11,987 bases of DNA from Bacteroidota bacterium. Lineage in GTDB: Bacteria > Bacteroidota > Bacteroidia > Chitinophagales > UBA10324. A program made the position numbers and the translations under genes. A model generated the notes under the pieces. That model was not told the DNA's origin. It ran no database searches and was given only the letters and a program-made list of their open reading frames with translations. Numbering within the stretch: the stretch's first letter is position 1; each line of letters begins with the position of its first letter. The stretch is from positions 1 through 11,987 of the forward strand of contig DMRR01000272.1 in assembly GCA_003455275.1 (NCBI GenBank), written 5' to 3'. Shown here in pieces: positions 1-7,885 of this stretch.

Positions 1-1018
1 GAAGACGGTCAGGGTTTGGGTGGTAACTGTCGGTGACTATAGAATAAACGCGCCAGCAATCAGCTTTCTCATCTTCAATTTTTGAATCAATAATTATCCG
101 AATAGCAAACTTGTCATACACTTCTTCGAATGGAATACCCTGTTCCTTCATCTTGCGCCAGATAGAAGAAATACTTTTTGGCCTCCCGAAAATCTGAAAG
201 TGTTTGAAACCATGTTCCTCCAGCGCAACCTTTACCGGCTTTATGAAATCGTGGATGTATTTATCGCGGTCACGCTTGGTCACTTCTAATTTTACTGCAA
301 TCTGTTTATACACTTTCTGTTCAGAATACTTCATTGAAAGATCCTCTAGCTCCGATTTGATAGCATACAATCCCAGGCGATGTGCAAGCGGTACATACAG
401 GTAAACAGTTTCTGAAGAAATTTTAAGTTGCTTGCTGCGCGTCATTGAATCGAGTGTGCGCATGTTGTGAAGCCGGTCTGCAAGTTTTATCAGGATAACG
501 CGGACATCTTTTGCGAGCGTAAGCAAAATCTTGCGAATGTTTTCTGCCTGCACATAACCGTGTTGATCGAATATGACAGAAATCTTAGTGAGTCCGTCAA
601 TGATGTCTGCTACTTTTTTTCCGAACTCGCGTTCTACATCTTCCAGAGTCACTTCAGTGTCTTCGACCACATCATGAAGTAAGGCACATATCACAGCTGT
701 GGGGCCTAATCCAATTTCACTCGCAACAATCTGCGCTACTGACAATGGATGTAAGATATAGGGTTCACCACTTCGGCGCCTCATATCCTTATGCGCATCA
801 AGAGCCATTTCAAATGCAAGGCGAACCAGCCGCTTATCTCCTTTATGCAATTGATTACGCAAAGCCTTCAGCAGGTTAGCATATTGTTTTAAAATTTCTT
901 TTCGCTCAAATGCATTAATAGAGTTAGCTGAAGATGGGGCTGAAGAAACGGTTGACTGAGAAGAATTTTTTTCTTCAACAGCGGGAGTATCAATATTTTC
1001 TTTTTGCGAACTCATCAT
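1..1018 (-). CDS. RelA/SpoT-family bifunctional (p)ppGpp synthetase/hydrolase, N-terminal part (cut by left window edge)
   Basis: Makes and degrades the alarmone (p)ppGpp in the cytoplasm (stringent response). About 339 residues are visible. After a Ser/Glu-rich N-terminal extension of about 35 residues comes an HD hydrolase domain (about 45-200) with RRRSGEPYILHP (H90), the metal-binding pair in LLHDVVEDT (H115, D116, E119, D120) and KLADRLHNMRTL (D181). The synthetase domain follows, with FGRPKSISSIWRKM near 280, YDKFAIRII near 305 and CWRVYSIVTDSYHPNPDRL at the edge. The rest of the synthetase and any TGS/ACT domains lie outside. The hydrolase signature is intact, so a bifunctional Rel/SpoT enzyme is expected rather than a hydrolase-dead RelA. 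The start is ATG at 1018 (a second ATG follows at 1015). An in-frame TAG a few codons upstream rules out a longer form. It begins one base after the stop of the beta-helix gene, so co-transcription is likely. Family assignment is very secure. Confidence 0.96.
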   Translation of the reverse strand, partial: MMSSQKENIDTPAVEEKNSSQSTVSSAPSSANSINAFERKEILKQYANLLKALRNQLHKGDKRLVRLAFEMALDAHKDMRRRSGEPYILHPLSVAQIVASEIGLGPTAVICALLHDVVEDTEVTLEDVEREFGKKVADIIDGLTKISVIFDQHGYVQAENIRKILLTLAKDVRVILIKLADRLHNMRTLDSMTRSKQLKISSETVYLYVPLAHRLGLYAIKSELEDLSMKYSEQKVYKQIAVKLEVTKRDRDKYIHDFIKPVKVALEEHGFKHFQIFGRPKSISSIWRKMKEQGIPFEEVYDKFAIRIIIDSKIEDEKADCWRVYSIVTDSYHPNPDRL

Positions 1019-1019
1019 C

Positions 1020-3728
1020 TCAGTTTGCTATAACTAATTTCTGTTGCCATGACTTACCCTTCGAGTGAACTTTCAGCAAATAAACCCCTGCAGAGAAATT
1101 ATTAATGGAAATAGAATTAAGATTTGAATCGTTCAATGTCCCTGATTTTATTTTTTTTCCGGCTAAGTCAAATAAATCAAATTGATAAATTCCGGGTTCA
1201 GGTAAAAACAGATACACATTTTCATTTGAAGAGGCCGGATTCGGAAAAATATAAATTTGATTTTGAATTGGCCGCTCATTAACACCTGAGAATATGAGTG
1301 GGCTGTCGAGAACTACCACATACGACGAATAGGGACCAAGTGAATAAGAACTTCCAACTAAGTTGCCGTCCAGATCACGGAATAATGAGTCAGCTGGAAA
1401 ATTTATTGTAGTTGAGTTTGGCGAGTAATTCATTAGTAGAACGGACATGCGCGAAGAATCATGCTTGAATACACTAACCGGAATCAGATGAATATTATCA
1501 AAGTATACCAGTGAGTCTGCATAATTGATTTTGAAATCAAGAGAAGAAGAAGGGTCATCAAACTTTCCCTGGAAGAAATAATGAAAGTCTGTTCTTAGTG
1601 TATCGATCGGAAAATATTTTGACAATCCCATATTGAAATACGGCGCTCCGTTCTGTATTGCTTCACTAAATAAATATCCATTTTTAGTTCCGGCGGTTGA
1701 AAAAGCAAGATCATATAACTGCGAGCCACTGACTGCAAACCCGCTCGAAACAATTTTGGAAGACGAAACATCGCTTGTATCGGTATGAATGAATTTTATG
1801 CAACCACCATCCATCATTGTAAGGTTATCGAGCAGCAATAAATTATTATTGAGAGGCGCGGTTTGCCAGTTGTCATAGTTGTTTGAAAAATTTCCGTTAA
1901 TAATCTGCTCGCTTCCCACTGTATCTGTTGCATAGCAACTCAACCATTTAACATTTGATTTTTTGCTTGAAGAATCCTGGTTCGAAAAATTTCTCCATGA
2001 TTCCAGTGTGTATGGAATTTCTACACCGCTGGAGTCAGTGGTGTATGCACGGTAAACAGAAAAATAATCATATGGATTGCAGTAATAATTGCTATCGCAT
2101 TTGCTCATCGGCTGAAAATTTTTCCCTGCACCGATGTAAAAAATATCACGCTGCTTATCGTTGAGTGAATACAAAATATTTTTTTGCAATGAATTATCAT
2201 GAGTAGCATTAGTTGTATCGCTATCTGAAAAAAGAATTTGTCCGTCGCGGTTATTAAAGCAAAGATTGTTTTTCAATAAATGACCATAGTTCTGATCAGC
2301 GATTAAAATTCCAAAGCCATTAGTATTTAAAATAGTGTTATGAATAATTGTGTCTCTATTGCAGAATGAATTTAATCTGATTCCATAAGTTATTGGTTTT
2401 ACTAAAGTTGTTCCGTCTATATTCCCTATCGTGTTAAGGATAAAGTTGTCTTTTATCACTGTTTGAAAAGTAACCGAACCGTATAAGGAAATACCTGCAC
2501 CGTTATCGAGTGTGAGGCAAGAATGATTGATAAAATTTTTTTCAATATGATTACCAAAATGAAATTCAATGATGCCTGAAGAAGCAGTACTATCAATATT
2601 GTTATTACGAACTGTATCATAAATTCCAGATGATAATGCAATCGCAAAACTGCATTGACTAAATTCATTTCCGAATCCGGGATGAAGGCCCGTTCTTCTT
2701 ATATTATTATTTTGAATTAAGGTATGAAAAAAGAAATTACTGATAATTGCACTAGAACCGCAGTCAGAAATTTTGTTGTTAAGTATTCTGATTTTATCTC
2801 CACTTATTACAATATTGATTGCTGACTCTTTGATTTTATCAAAAGTGCAATTCATTATCTGAATGTGTGAAGTCGTATTATTAAATCTTATTGCATCCCT
2901 GGCCTGGCCCGAAAATGATAAACTGTCAATAATTATATAATCTGCAGAAGCCAATATTCCATAATTCAAAATCGATGCATTAACGGTTGCACTTGAAAGG
3001 TTAATTCCAGCAGGCGGAACGATATAAACATGATTGGTGCTGGTATCGCAATACCATTCATTCAATGTGTCAAGTGCATTTAAATTATTCTGAAGAAAAA
3101 ATCCGTTGTACTGAGTCACGAAACTTGAAAGTGTGCTATCAAAAGAAAGATACTGCTGACTGAAAGTATCTATTCTTCTTAATTCATATCTGAGTTCATC
3201 ACTACGAATAACTGCGGTAGCTCCTTCCCAATAACCATCAGTCTGAGTAAGAAATGGAGCATAGATTCCGTAACTCTGAAATGGATAGAGTACTTGAAGA
3301 AATCCATTATTTGGATACCGGGCTATTTGCATCAATTTTCCATTCAACCAAATTCCTCTCACAAAATTTGTATCGCTTGTAGAGTAACCAACGCTGTATG
3401 GAAACCAGTTACTCAGTTTTTTGAATCCTGTTATTTCAGGAAGTGGTCCGGCAGAATATTTTCCAAAGTAAATTGGATTTAGGCTGTTACCACTCGCCAC
3501 CAAATTCACACTTCCATAAAATGTTTCACCTGACTTGAATAAAACAGAATCGCCGGCAAAAAGAATTTGTTGATTCAATCGAGAGATAGATTGCCAGGCA
3601 GAGTCTGGCTCGGTACCTGAATGTAAATCATTGCCTGATGCCGAAGACAGATAGTAGGTAGCTGAGCGGGCATCTGATGCCAGAAGCAAAATTGAATTCA
3701 GCAATAAGAAAAATACGCTTTGTTTCAT
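1020..3728 (-). CDS. Secreted right-handed parallel beta-helix protein with T9SS type A C-terminal sorting domain
   Basis: Predicted 902-residue exported protein. The chosen start is ATG at 3728, because it gives a clean signal peptide (MKQSVFFLLLNSILLLASDARS). A longer reading frame to 3803 would only add translated spacer. The N-terminal YYLSSASGNDLHSG and AGDSVLFKSGETFYG motifs are typical of Bacteroidota pectate-lyase-like proteins. Residues about 255-500 carry repeated Asn-rich turns of parallel beta-helix rungs (for example ILNNKISDCG, IIHNTILNTNGFGI, LLKNNLCFNN). Residues about 605-750 (INGNFSNNYDNW onward) look like a carbohydrate-binding jelly-roll. The last 75 residues (IYIFPNPAS, then FDLAGKKI, SAGVYLLKV) form a T9SS type A sorting domain, so it should cross the outer membrane and be surface-anchored or released. 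A role as a polysaccharide lyase or hydrolase is plausible, but catalytic residues and substrate cannot be read here. Confidence 0.9.
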   Translation of the reverse strand: MKQSVFFLLLNSILLLASDARSATYYLSSASGNDLHSGTEPDSAWQSISRLNQQILFAGDSVLFKSGETFYGSVNLVASGNSLNPIYFGKYSAGPLPEITGFKKLSNWFPYSVGYSTSDTNFVRGIWLNGKLMQIARYPNNGFLQVLYPFQSYGIYAPFLTQTDGYWEGATAVIRSDELRYELRRIDTFSQQYLSFDSTLSSFVTQYNGFFLQNNLNALDTLNEWYCDTSTNHVYIVPPAGINLSSATVNASILNYGILASADYIIIDSLSFSGQARDAIRFNNTTSHIQIMNCTFDKIKESAINIVISGDKIRILNNKISDCGSSAIISNFFFHTLIQNNNIRRTGLHPGFGNEFSQCSFAIALSSGIYDTVRNNNIDSTASSGIIEFHFGNHIEKNFINHSCLTLDNGAGISLYGSVTFQTVIKDNFILNTIGNIDGTTLVKPITYGIRLNSFCNRDTIIHNTILNTNGFGILIADQNYGHLLKNNLCFNNRDGQILFSDSDTTNATHDNSLQKNILYSLNDKQRDIFYIGAGKNFQPMSKCDSNYYCNPYDYFSVYRAYTTDSSGVEIPYTLESWRNFSNQDSSSKKSNVKWLSCYATDTVGSEQIINGNFSNNYDNWQTAPLNNNLLLLDNLTMMDGGCIKFIHTDTSDVSSSKIVSSGFAVSGSQLYDLAFSTAGTKNGYLFSEAIQNGAPYFNMGLSKYFPIDTLRTDFHYFFQGKFDDPSSSLDFKINYADSLVYFDNIHLIPVSVFKHDSSRMSVLLMNYSPNSTTINFPADSLFRDLDGNLVGSSYSLGPYSSYVVVLDSPLIFSGVNERPIQNQIYIFPNPASSNENVYLFLPEPGIYQFDLFDLAGKKIKSGTLNDSNLNSISINNFSAGVYLLKVHSKGKSWQQKLVIAN

Positions 3729-3741
3729 TGTGCGAAATGTA

Positions 3742-3758
3742 ACACAACCGCGTTGTGT
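3742..3758. promoter_or_regulatory. Perfect inverted repeat in divergent spacer (candidate operator)
   Basis: ACACAAC-CGC-GTTGTGT is a perfect 7-bp inverted repeat with a 3-base centre. It sits in the 58-bp spacer between the divergent starts of the beta-helix gene (3728) and the kinase gene (3787). The size and place suit a dimeric repressor or activator site acting on one or both promoters. No confident Bacteroidota -33/-7 promoter was identified next to it, so the function is inferred from position and symmetry only. Confidence 0.4.
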
Positions 3759-3786
3759 AGATTTTGTAAAAGTATTAACGAATGCA

Positions 3787-4623
3787 ATGTTTATGAATCC
3801 CAATCTGAACTCTCTGATGAATGAACTGCGAAGTTATTTTTCGAAAAATAATTTCGGAATGGCGAAAGAACTGCAGGTAGAAAAAGAAATCAATGTGCAG
3901 GATGCAAACTCACAAAAAAAATTATTGCACGCCGGAAGGCTGCTTCACGACAATGGAAATCATCATCATCCGTTCAATGAAAAATTGGAATGGGTGGAAA
4001 CTTTGATACACACTGAAGAGTTGGAGCGCAGAAGATTTGCTGAATATCTGAATGATGAATTAGGCTCCATGCTTGCAGGAATCAAAAACAAACTTTCCGG
4101 AATTGATTCTGAAAAAAATATCGAGAAAAAAGAATCAAAACAATCACTGACTGAAAGTATTCAATTACTTGACGATGCAATTGAACAAGTACGCAATCTT
4201 GCACATCATGAAATGCCGGTGAATATTGATTTCGGTTTGCAGAATGCACTCAACAATTTGGTGGCCCGAATAAACAATTCCAATTTATTGCAGGTCGAAT
4301 GTCATATTCTTAATGCTGAAATAAGTTTACCACTTGCACTGGAGACTACAGTGTATCGGATTCTTCAGGAGCTATTGAAAAATAGCATCTATCACTCAAA
4401 GGCAAATATTGCGACCATCTCGGTTTATCAGCATGGACTTCAATTGGTAATTGATGTCACTGATGATGGAATTGGATTTAATTATCAGAAGGAACTTCAT
4501 CATCCAAAAGGATTAGGTTTGAAAAAAGTTTTTCAAAGGATTCAAATGCTCGGAGGAAAACTGGAAGTTCTCTCAACTCAAAAGGTTGGGAGCCGTTTTC
4601 ATATTGAAATCCCATTGGCTTAA
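3787..4623 (+). CDS. Soluble NarL-type (HisKA_3) sensor histidine kinase with Asn at the phosphoacceptor position
   Basis: A 278-residue cytoplasmic protein without membrane segments or signal peptide. The first 70 or so residues match no sensor domain I recognise. Residues about 72-140 form a HisKA_3 dimerisation region (EELERRRFAEYLNDELG), followed by LAHHEMPVNIDFGLQNAL, a usual HisKA_3 continuation. The position normally occupied by phosphoacceptor His (LHDxLG) is Asn89 (codon AAT, 4051-4053). The ATPase domain looks intact: N-box LQELLKNS (N199), G1 box DDGIGF (226-231) and G2 box GLGL (242-245). The start was placed at ATG 3787; M22 in the longer frame (3793) is a close alternative. The frame opens at a GTG at 3730, but that would place the start one base from the divergent gene. 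A response regulator follows 102 bp downstream as the likely partner. ATP binding is likely retained, while autophosphorylation on the usual residue is not possible as written. Confidence 0.88.
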   Translation: MFMNPNLNSLMNELRSYFSKNNFGMAKELQVEKEINVQDANSQKKLLHAGRLLHDNGNHHHPFNEKLEWVETLIHTEELERRRFAEYLNDELGSMLAGIKNKLSGIDSEKNIEKKESKQSLTESIQLLDDAIEQVRNLAHHEMPVNIDFGLQNALNNLVARINNSNLLQVECHILNAEISLPLALETTVYRILQELLKNSIYHSKANIATISVYQHGLQLVIDVTDDGIGFNYQKELHHPKGLGLKKVFQRIQMLGGKLEVLSTQKVGSRFHIEIPLA

Positions 4624-4725
4624 TTATCAAAAATTATTTTATGAAATTATTTCTATACAGAAAAAGTACACCGCAAATTTTGATGGTTAATCAGATTGAG
4701 CTAGCACTTTTATAAAAAAAATTTC

Positions 4726-5406
4726 ATGGAACAAATAAAAATTTTCGTAGCAGACGATCATCAGCTTTTCATTGAAGGAATAAAAGCATTGATTCGAGAT
4801 AGTGCTGAAGTGAAACTGATAGGAGAAGCAGAAAACGGGGAAGACCTTTTGAATCAATTGAAAAATGTTCAGCCCGAAGTAATCCTGATGGATATCAATA
4901 TGCCGAAACTCAGCGGAATTGAAGCGACAAAAAAAATTCGTCAGCAGTTTCCTGAAATAAAAATTCTTGCACTTACTATGTTCGATGATTCATTATATGT
5001 TTCTGAAATGATAAAGGCAGGTGCATCAGGATATCTGCTGAAGAATGCTGGAAAAGCTGAACTAATAAATGCAATCACTAAAGTGAATAAAGGTGAGCGC
5101 TATGTGAGCAGTGAAGTATCACTGAAACTGATTGAACAAATGAACTCACCGGTTGAGCATGCAATGCCTCCGGTTCGCAAAGCAGAAATTACAAAACGCG
5201 AATTAGAGATTGTCCGCCTGATTGCCCAGGAGTTGACTAATGCTGAGATTGCAGTAAAGCTGAACAACAGCCCAATGACGATTATCACTCACCGAAAAAA
5301 TATTTTAAGAAAGCTTGGTGTGAAAAACACCGCCGGCCTTATCAAATATGCCATGGAGAGCGGAATGCTTCGCGATGATTATGTCATAGCCAAAAGAGGG
5401 GAGTAA
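4726..5406 (+). CDS. NarL/FixJ-family response regulator (REC + LuxR-type HTH)
   Basis: A 226-residue DNA-binding response regulator. The receiver domain (about 3-120) has the acidic pair D10/D11 in VADDHQLF, phosphoacceptor D56 in LMDINMP, T84 in LALTMFDD and K106 in GYLLKNA, so all conserved phosphorylation residues are present. The C-terminal LuxR/GerE helix-turn-helix (about 155-215) reads ITKRELEIVRLIAQELTNAEIA, then THRKNILRKLGVKN. It lies 102 bp downstream of the HisKA_3 kinase on the same strand, the standard order for a NarL-type pair. The ATG at 4726 is directly preceded by an A-rich stretch, as is usual in Bacteroidota, with no Shine-Dalgarno sequence. Target genes are unknown; the outer-membrane gene downstream is one candidate. 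Unlike the kinase, this partner shows no sign of degeneration. Confidence 0.95.
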   Translation: MEQIKIFVADDHQLFIEGIKALIRDSAEVKLIGEAENGEDLLNQLKNVQPEVILMDINMPKLSGIEATKKIRQQFPEIKILALTMFDDSLYVSEMIKAGASGYLLKNAGKAELINAITKVNKGERYVSSEVSLKLIEQMNSPVEHAMPPVRKAEITKRELEIVRLIAQELTNAEIAVKLNNSPMTIITHRKNILRKLGVKNTAGLIKYAMESGMLRDDYVIAKRGE

Positions 5407-5412
5407 TATCAT

Positions 5413-5440
5413 TGAACAACAAACCTTAAGTTGTTGTTCA
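5413..5440 (+). terminator. Hairpin between response regulator and outer-membrane gene (possible weak terminator)
   Basis: TGAACAACAA and TTGTTGTTCA form a perfect 10-bp stem around an 8-base loop, starting seven bases after the response-regulator stop. The stem is AT-rich and the following bases (TCTATTTTATG) are only partly T, so it is not a strong intrinsic terminator. It may attenuate read-through into the barrel gene or stabilise the upstream transcript. Confidence 0.45.
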
Positions 5441-5498
5441 TCTATTTTATGAATAGAGAAAATCATTTTTTATTTTTCGGCTACAAAAATTTTTTAAC

Positions 5499-6386
5499 AT
5501 GAAAAAAACATTAACATTTCTATTTGGAGTTGTATGCTGCACATTGTTTAATAATGCTTCAGCACAAAACCAACCTTATGTAGGCGTTAATCTAGGATAT
5601 GGACTGGGAGCAGTTCCTGCTTACCTTGGTTCTAATTATTCTTCGCCGAATGACAGCACCTGGAACGATGAAATTATTTATGGTTCGCTTGGTAAGGGAC
5701 TGACCGGAGGAATTAGAATTGGGGCACCAATTTGCGAAAGTGCCGACCTGGAATTGAACTTCGGAGGATGGCACGGAAAGAAGTACACTTTTACTGATAA
5801 CAGCAATTACTTTGGTACAGATGTGAATTCAACAATGACAATAAATTCCTGCGGATGGTTGTTTGAACCCATGATTCGTTTCAGGCCATGCCACGATCAG
5901 GACGACAGGTTAAGTTGGTATACAAGACAAGGATTTTTACTAGCTCTTGGAGGAAAGAATACCGTAGTCACAAATTCAACCAGCACAAGCACTTTCTTCA
6001 CAAACACTTCTACACAAACTCAAATCGAAAAAGCAAACATGGGATTTGGATATAGTGGTGCTCTTGGTGCGGAATACAAGCTGAATGATAACATGAGCTT
6101 GAATTTAGAAACTCAATTCAGAGGATTTAATCTTTCATGGAAATCATCAACCATTACTGATTATAGTTCTGTTTCGACTTCTGGTGGTCAATCCACTACC
6201 GTAACACTTGCTGATCTAACGGTTGCTCAAAAGGAAACTGTGTATAAGAAAAGCACGAACAATGATGATAATACAAATGGAACTGATGAAACAAAACCAA
6301 CAGTGGAAAGCCAAGAGTACAAGCCATATAGTTCGTGGGGATTCAGAATTGGTTTCGCCATTTATTTTGGCGGAGGTACCCGGTAA
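5499..6386 (+). CDS. Outer-membrane beta-barrel protein (porin/OmpA-like barrel), function unknown
   Basis: A 295-residue predicted outer-membrane protein. It has a signal peptide (MKKTLTFLFGVVCCTLFNNASAQ, cleavage near 22) and then alternating Gly/aromatic strands typical of small Bacteroidota beta-barrels: VGVNLGYGLG, GLTGGIRIGA, LELNFGGWHG, MGFGYSGALGAEYKL, LNLETQFRGFNLSW and a final strand GFRIGFAIYFGGG at the C terminus. A Ser/Thr/Asn-rich stretch near 155-177 and a polar Asp/Asn/Thr segment near 245-270 look like long surface loops. No OmpA peptidoglycan-binding domain and no sorting domain are present. It lies 92 bp downstream of the response regulator, separated by a hairpin, so it may be co-expressed with or regulated by that system. 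A strong terminator follows at 6407. The specific role cannot be named from sequence. Confidence 0.85.
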   Translation: MKKTLTFLFGVVCCTLFNNASAQNQPYVGVNLGYGLGAVPAYLGSNYSSPNDSTWNDEIIYGSLGKGLTGGIRIGAPICESADLELNFGGWHGKKYTFTDNSNYFGTDVNSTMTINSCGWLFEPMIRFRPCHDQDDRLSWYTRQGFLLALGGKNTVVTNSTSTSTFFTNTSTQTQIEKANMGFGYSGALGAEYKLNDNMSLNLETQFRGFNLSWKSSTITDYSSVSTSGGQSTTVTLADLTVAQKETVYKKSTNNDDNTNGTDETKPTVESQEYKPYSSWGFRIGFAIYFGGGTR

Positions 6387-6406
6387 TTTTATCTGGCATT
6401 CTAAAT

Positions 6407-6446
6407 AAAAAAAGCAGCCCCGAGTTTTCGGGGCTGCTTTTTTTTT
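6407..6446. terminator. Strong bidirectional intrinsic terminator
   Basis: GCAGCCCCGA (6414-6423) pairs perfectly with TCGGGGCTGC (6428-6437) around a 4-base loop. It is flanked by seven A on the left and nine T on the right, so each strand shows a GC-rich stem followed by a U-tract. It lies between the convergent barrel gene (ends 6386) and propeller gene (ends 6459) and should stop transcription from both sides. Confidence 0.95.
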
Positions 6447-6458
6447 AAGATAATTAAT

Positions 6459-7763
6459 TTAAAGCTTAATTATTTTCTGAATAGAAATTTCATCATTTGA
6501 TTTCAAAGAAAGCAAGTAGCTACCTGCGCACATTTTACTCAGGTCAATATGTTCAACAAAATTTTTGTTTTCAAAAACAGATTGAAAAACTATTCTGCCA
6601 TCCATTGATGTAAGTGTCAGAATTGAATTAGCATTTTGGTTAGTAGATGCAACCGTTAACATGTCGGTAGCAGGATTTGGATATACTAACATGGAAGGTT
6701 GCTCATTAATAGCCCCGGCAGAGGACATGCTGCGATAATCGAATGCAAATTTTCCGGGAGTAACACCAGCCACAAATGCATTTAACAAGCCACCGTTGTT
6801 GTCATAAATCAGCACTAAGCCGTATGATGTAAAATCTGTTTCAGATGTGTAAATGTGATTGTTCACTGTATCGCTTCCCATAGCATAAATTGTGTGATTG
6901 ATAAAAAGCGAATCACTTATGTTTTGAGAGGTAATATCGAATCTGCCGATAAAATTTTCATTGTAGGTCTGATAAGCTATATGATCAGAAACCAGCGCAG
7001 AGCCCTGACATCCGCCAGCATTATTCAGGTTGGTAGTAATCACATTAGTATTTGAAAGATCAATACTGCTGATGGAAGCATTGGTGTAATCTTTATTGTT
7101 GAGTGTGTAAAGTTTGTTTCCGCTTAGCATAATATTTTCAGGATTAATGCCATCTGCTCCCAGCGGAATTTCTGTGAGGTAATTATTACTGTTTAAATCA
7201 ACCCGCCCAACAATTCCAACGGCGTTACCCCAAACAAATCCATTATTAATTGCGAGGTAGCAAATATCATCTTTCACTATAATTCCATCAGTTGAATAAT
7301 GTGGGCCACTCAAGGTGTCCAACTCAAATTCAAAGCTTAAGTCAGATTTATTATAAGCCTGGAAATAAGAATTATAGGTTAGTCCATATTCGCCTCGTGT
7401 CACTAAAATTTTGTTATGCCACACTGCAATTTTTCTAATGCCGGGGATGTTTTGTGACAGGATCAGAGCGTGTGTATTCAAATCATATTTCAATAACTGA
7501 GCATCAGCAGAAACATAAATGAACTGATCATCAACTGCTACATCCGTTGCAAACCGTGCGTTCTCTATAGTATCGAATGTTGTATAAGTATTTGTTTGTG
7601 GAATGTAGTAACCCACTGTTACAGGTTTAGTAATTTGTTGTGTTACATAATCATAATGTCCTTCGTTAAGAACAATCACCTGATTTAAAAACGACTGAGC
7701 AAAAGTTGAATTGCTGGATATCAAAATGCAGAGTGAAAAAACAATTTTCAAAAATGATTTCAT
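6459..7763 (-). CDS. Secreted beta-propeller protein (DUF5074/YncE-like, BtuG-like candidate) with T9SS C-terminal sorting domain
   Basis: A 434-residue exported protein. It starts with a signal peptide (MKSFLKIVFSLCILISSNSTFA, then Q23) and the mature N terminus VIVLNEGHYDY, a hallmark of DUF5074-type Bacteroidota surface proteins. Repeating segments follow, each a strand pair with a hydrophobic/Asp turn (FIYVSADAQLLKYDL, KILVTRG, ICYLAINNGF, KLYTLNNKDY, HIYTSETDF), consistent with a YVTN/YncE-like propeller to about residue 345. From about 350 a T9SS type A sorting domain ends the protein (MLVYPNPATDMLTVAS, then GSYLLSLKS). The open frame continues 71 codons upstream to 7976, but that part is translated riboswitch RNA, so ATG 7763 is the real start. 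The cobalamin riboswitch upstream suggests a B12-related role comparable to BtuG, the surface cobalamin-binding propeller of Bacteroides. There is no btuB gene in the window and B12 binding is inference. Confidence 0.85.
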   Translation of the reverse strand: MKSFLKIVFSLCILISSNSTFAQSFLNQVIVLNEGHYDYVTQQITKPVTVGYYIPQTNTYTTFDTIENARFATDVAVDDQFIYVSADAQLLKYDLNTHALILSQNIPGIRKIAVWHNKILVTRGEYGLTYNSYFQAYNKSDLSFEFELDTLSGPHYSTDGIIVKDDICYLAINNGFVWGNAVGIVGRVDLNSNNYLTEIPLGADGINPENIMLSGNKLYTLNNKDYTNASISSIDLSNTNVITTNLNNAGGCQGSALVSDHIAYQTYNENFIGRFDITSQNISDSLFINHTIYAMGSDTVNNHIYTSETDFTSYGLVLIYDNNGGLLNAFVAGVTPGKFAFDYRSMSSAGAINEQPSMLVYPNPATDMLTVASTNQNANSILTLTSMDGRIVFQSVFENKNFVEHIDLSKMCAGSYLLSLKSNDEISIQKIIKL

Positions 7764-7809
7764 GGTATGAATGGTTTTAATTTTTATCGTTTGGTGTAAC
7801 GCAAGATTA

Positions 7810-7855
7810 TTACTGCAGTCAGCATGATGAAAAAAATCATCTGCATACTGAGTAA
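7810..7855 (-). promoter_or_regulatory. Long imperfect hairpin in the riboswitch leader (candidate expression platform)
   Basis: On the minus strand TTACT, AGT, GCA and GATGA pair in order with TCATC, TGC, ACT and AGTAA around a T6 loop, interrupted by small internal loops. A second, smaller stem (CTTTC-GGAG-GAAAG, 7857-7870) lies just before it and could be a P13-like kissing-loop hairpin. Both lie between the aptamer and the ATG at 7763. No U-tract follows, so control of translation initiation seems more likely than termination. This is inferred from base pairing only. Confidence 0.5.
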
Positions 7856-7885
7856 CCTTTCCTCCGAAAGCACCTAGTTCATTTT

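Noticed and set aside
3730..3786. A 19-codon N-terminal extension of the histidine kinase
   Set aside because: It would start at GTG one base from the divergent beta-helix start and would cover the whole shared promoter region including the palindrome.
3729..3803. A 25-codon N-terminal extension of the beta-helix protein
   Set aside because: It precedes a clear signal peptide and overlaps the divergent kinase start, so it is spacer read as protein.
4641..4715. A 24-codon open frame between kinase and response regulator
   Set aside because: Very short, no motif and no sign of selection. It could be a leader peptide, but nothing in the sequence supports that.
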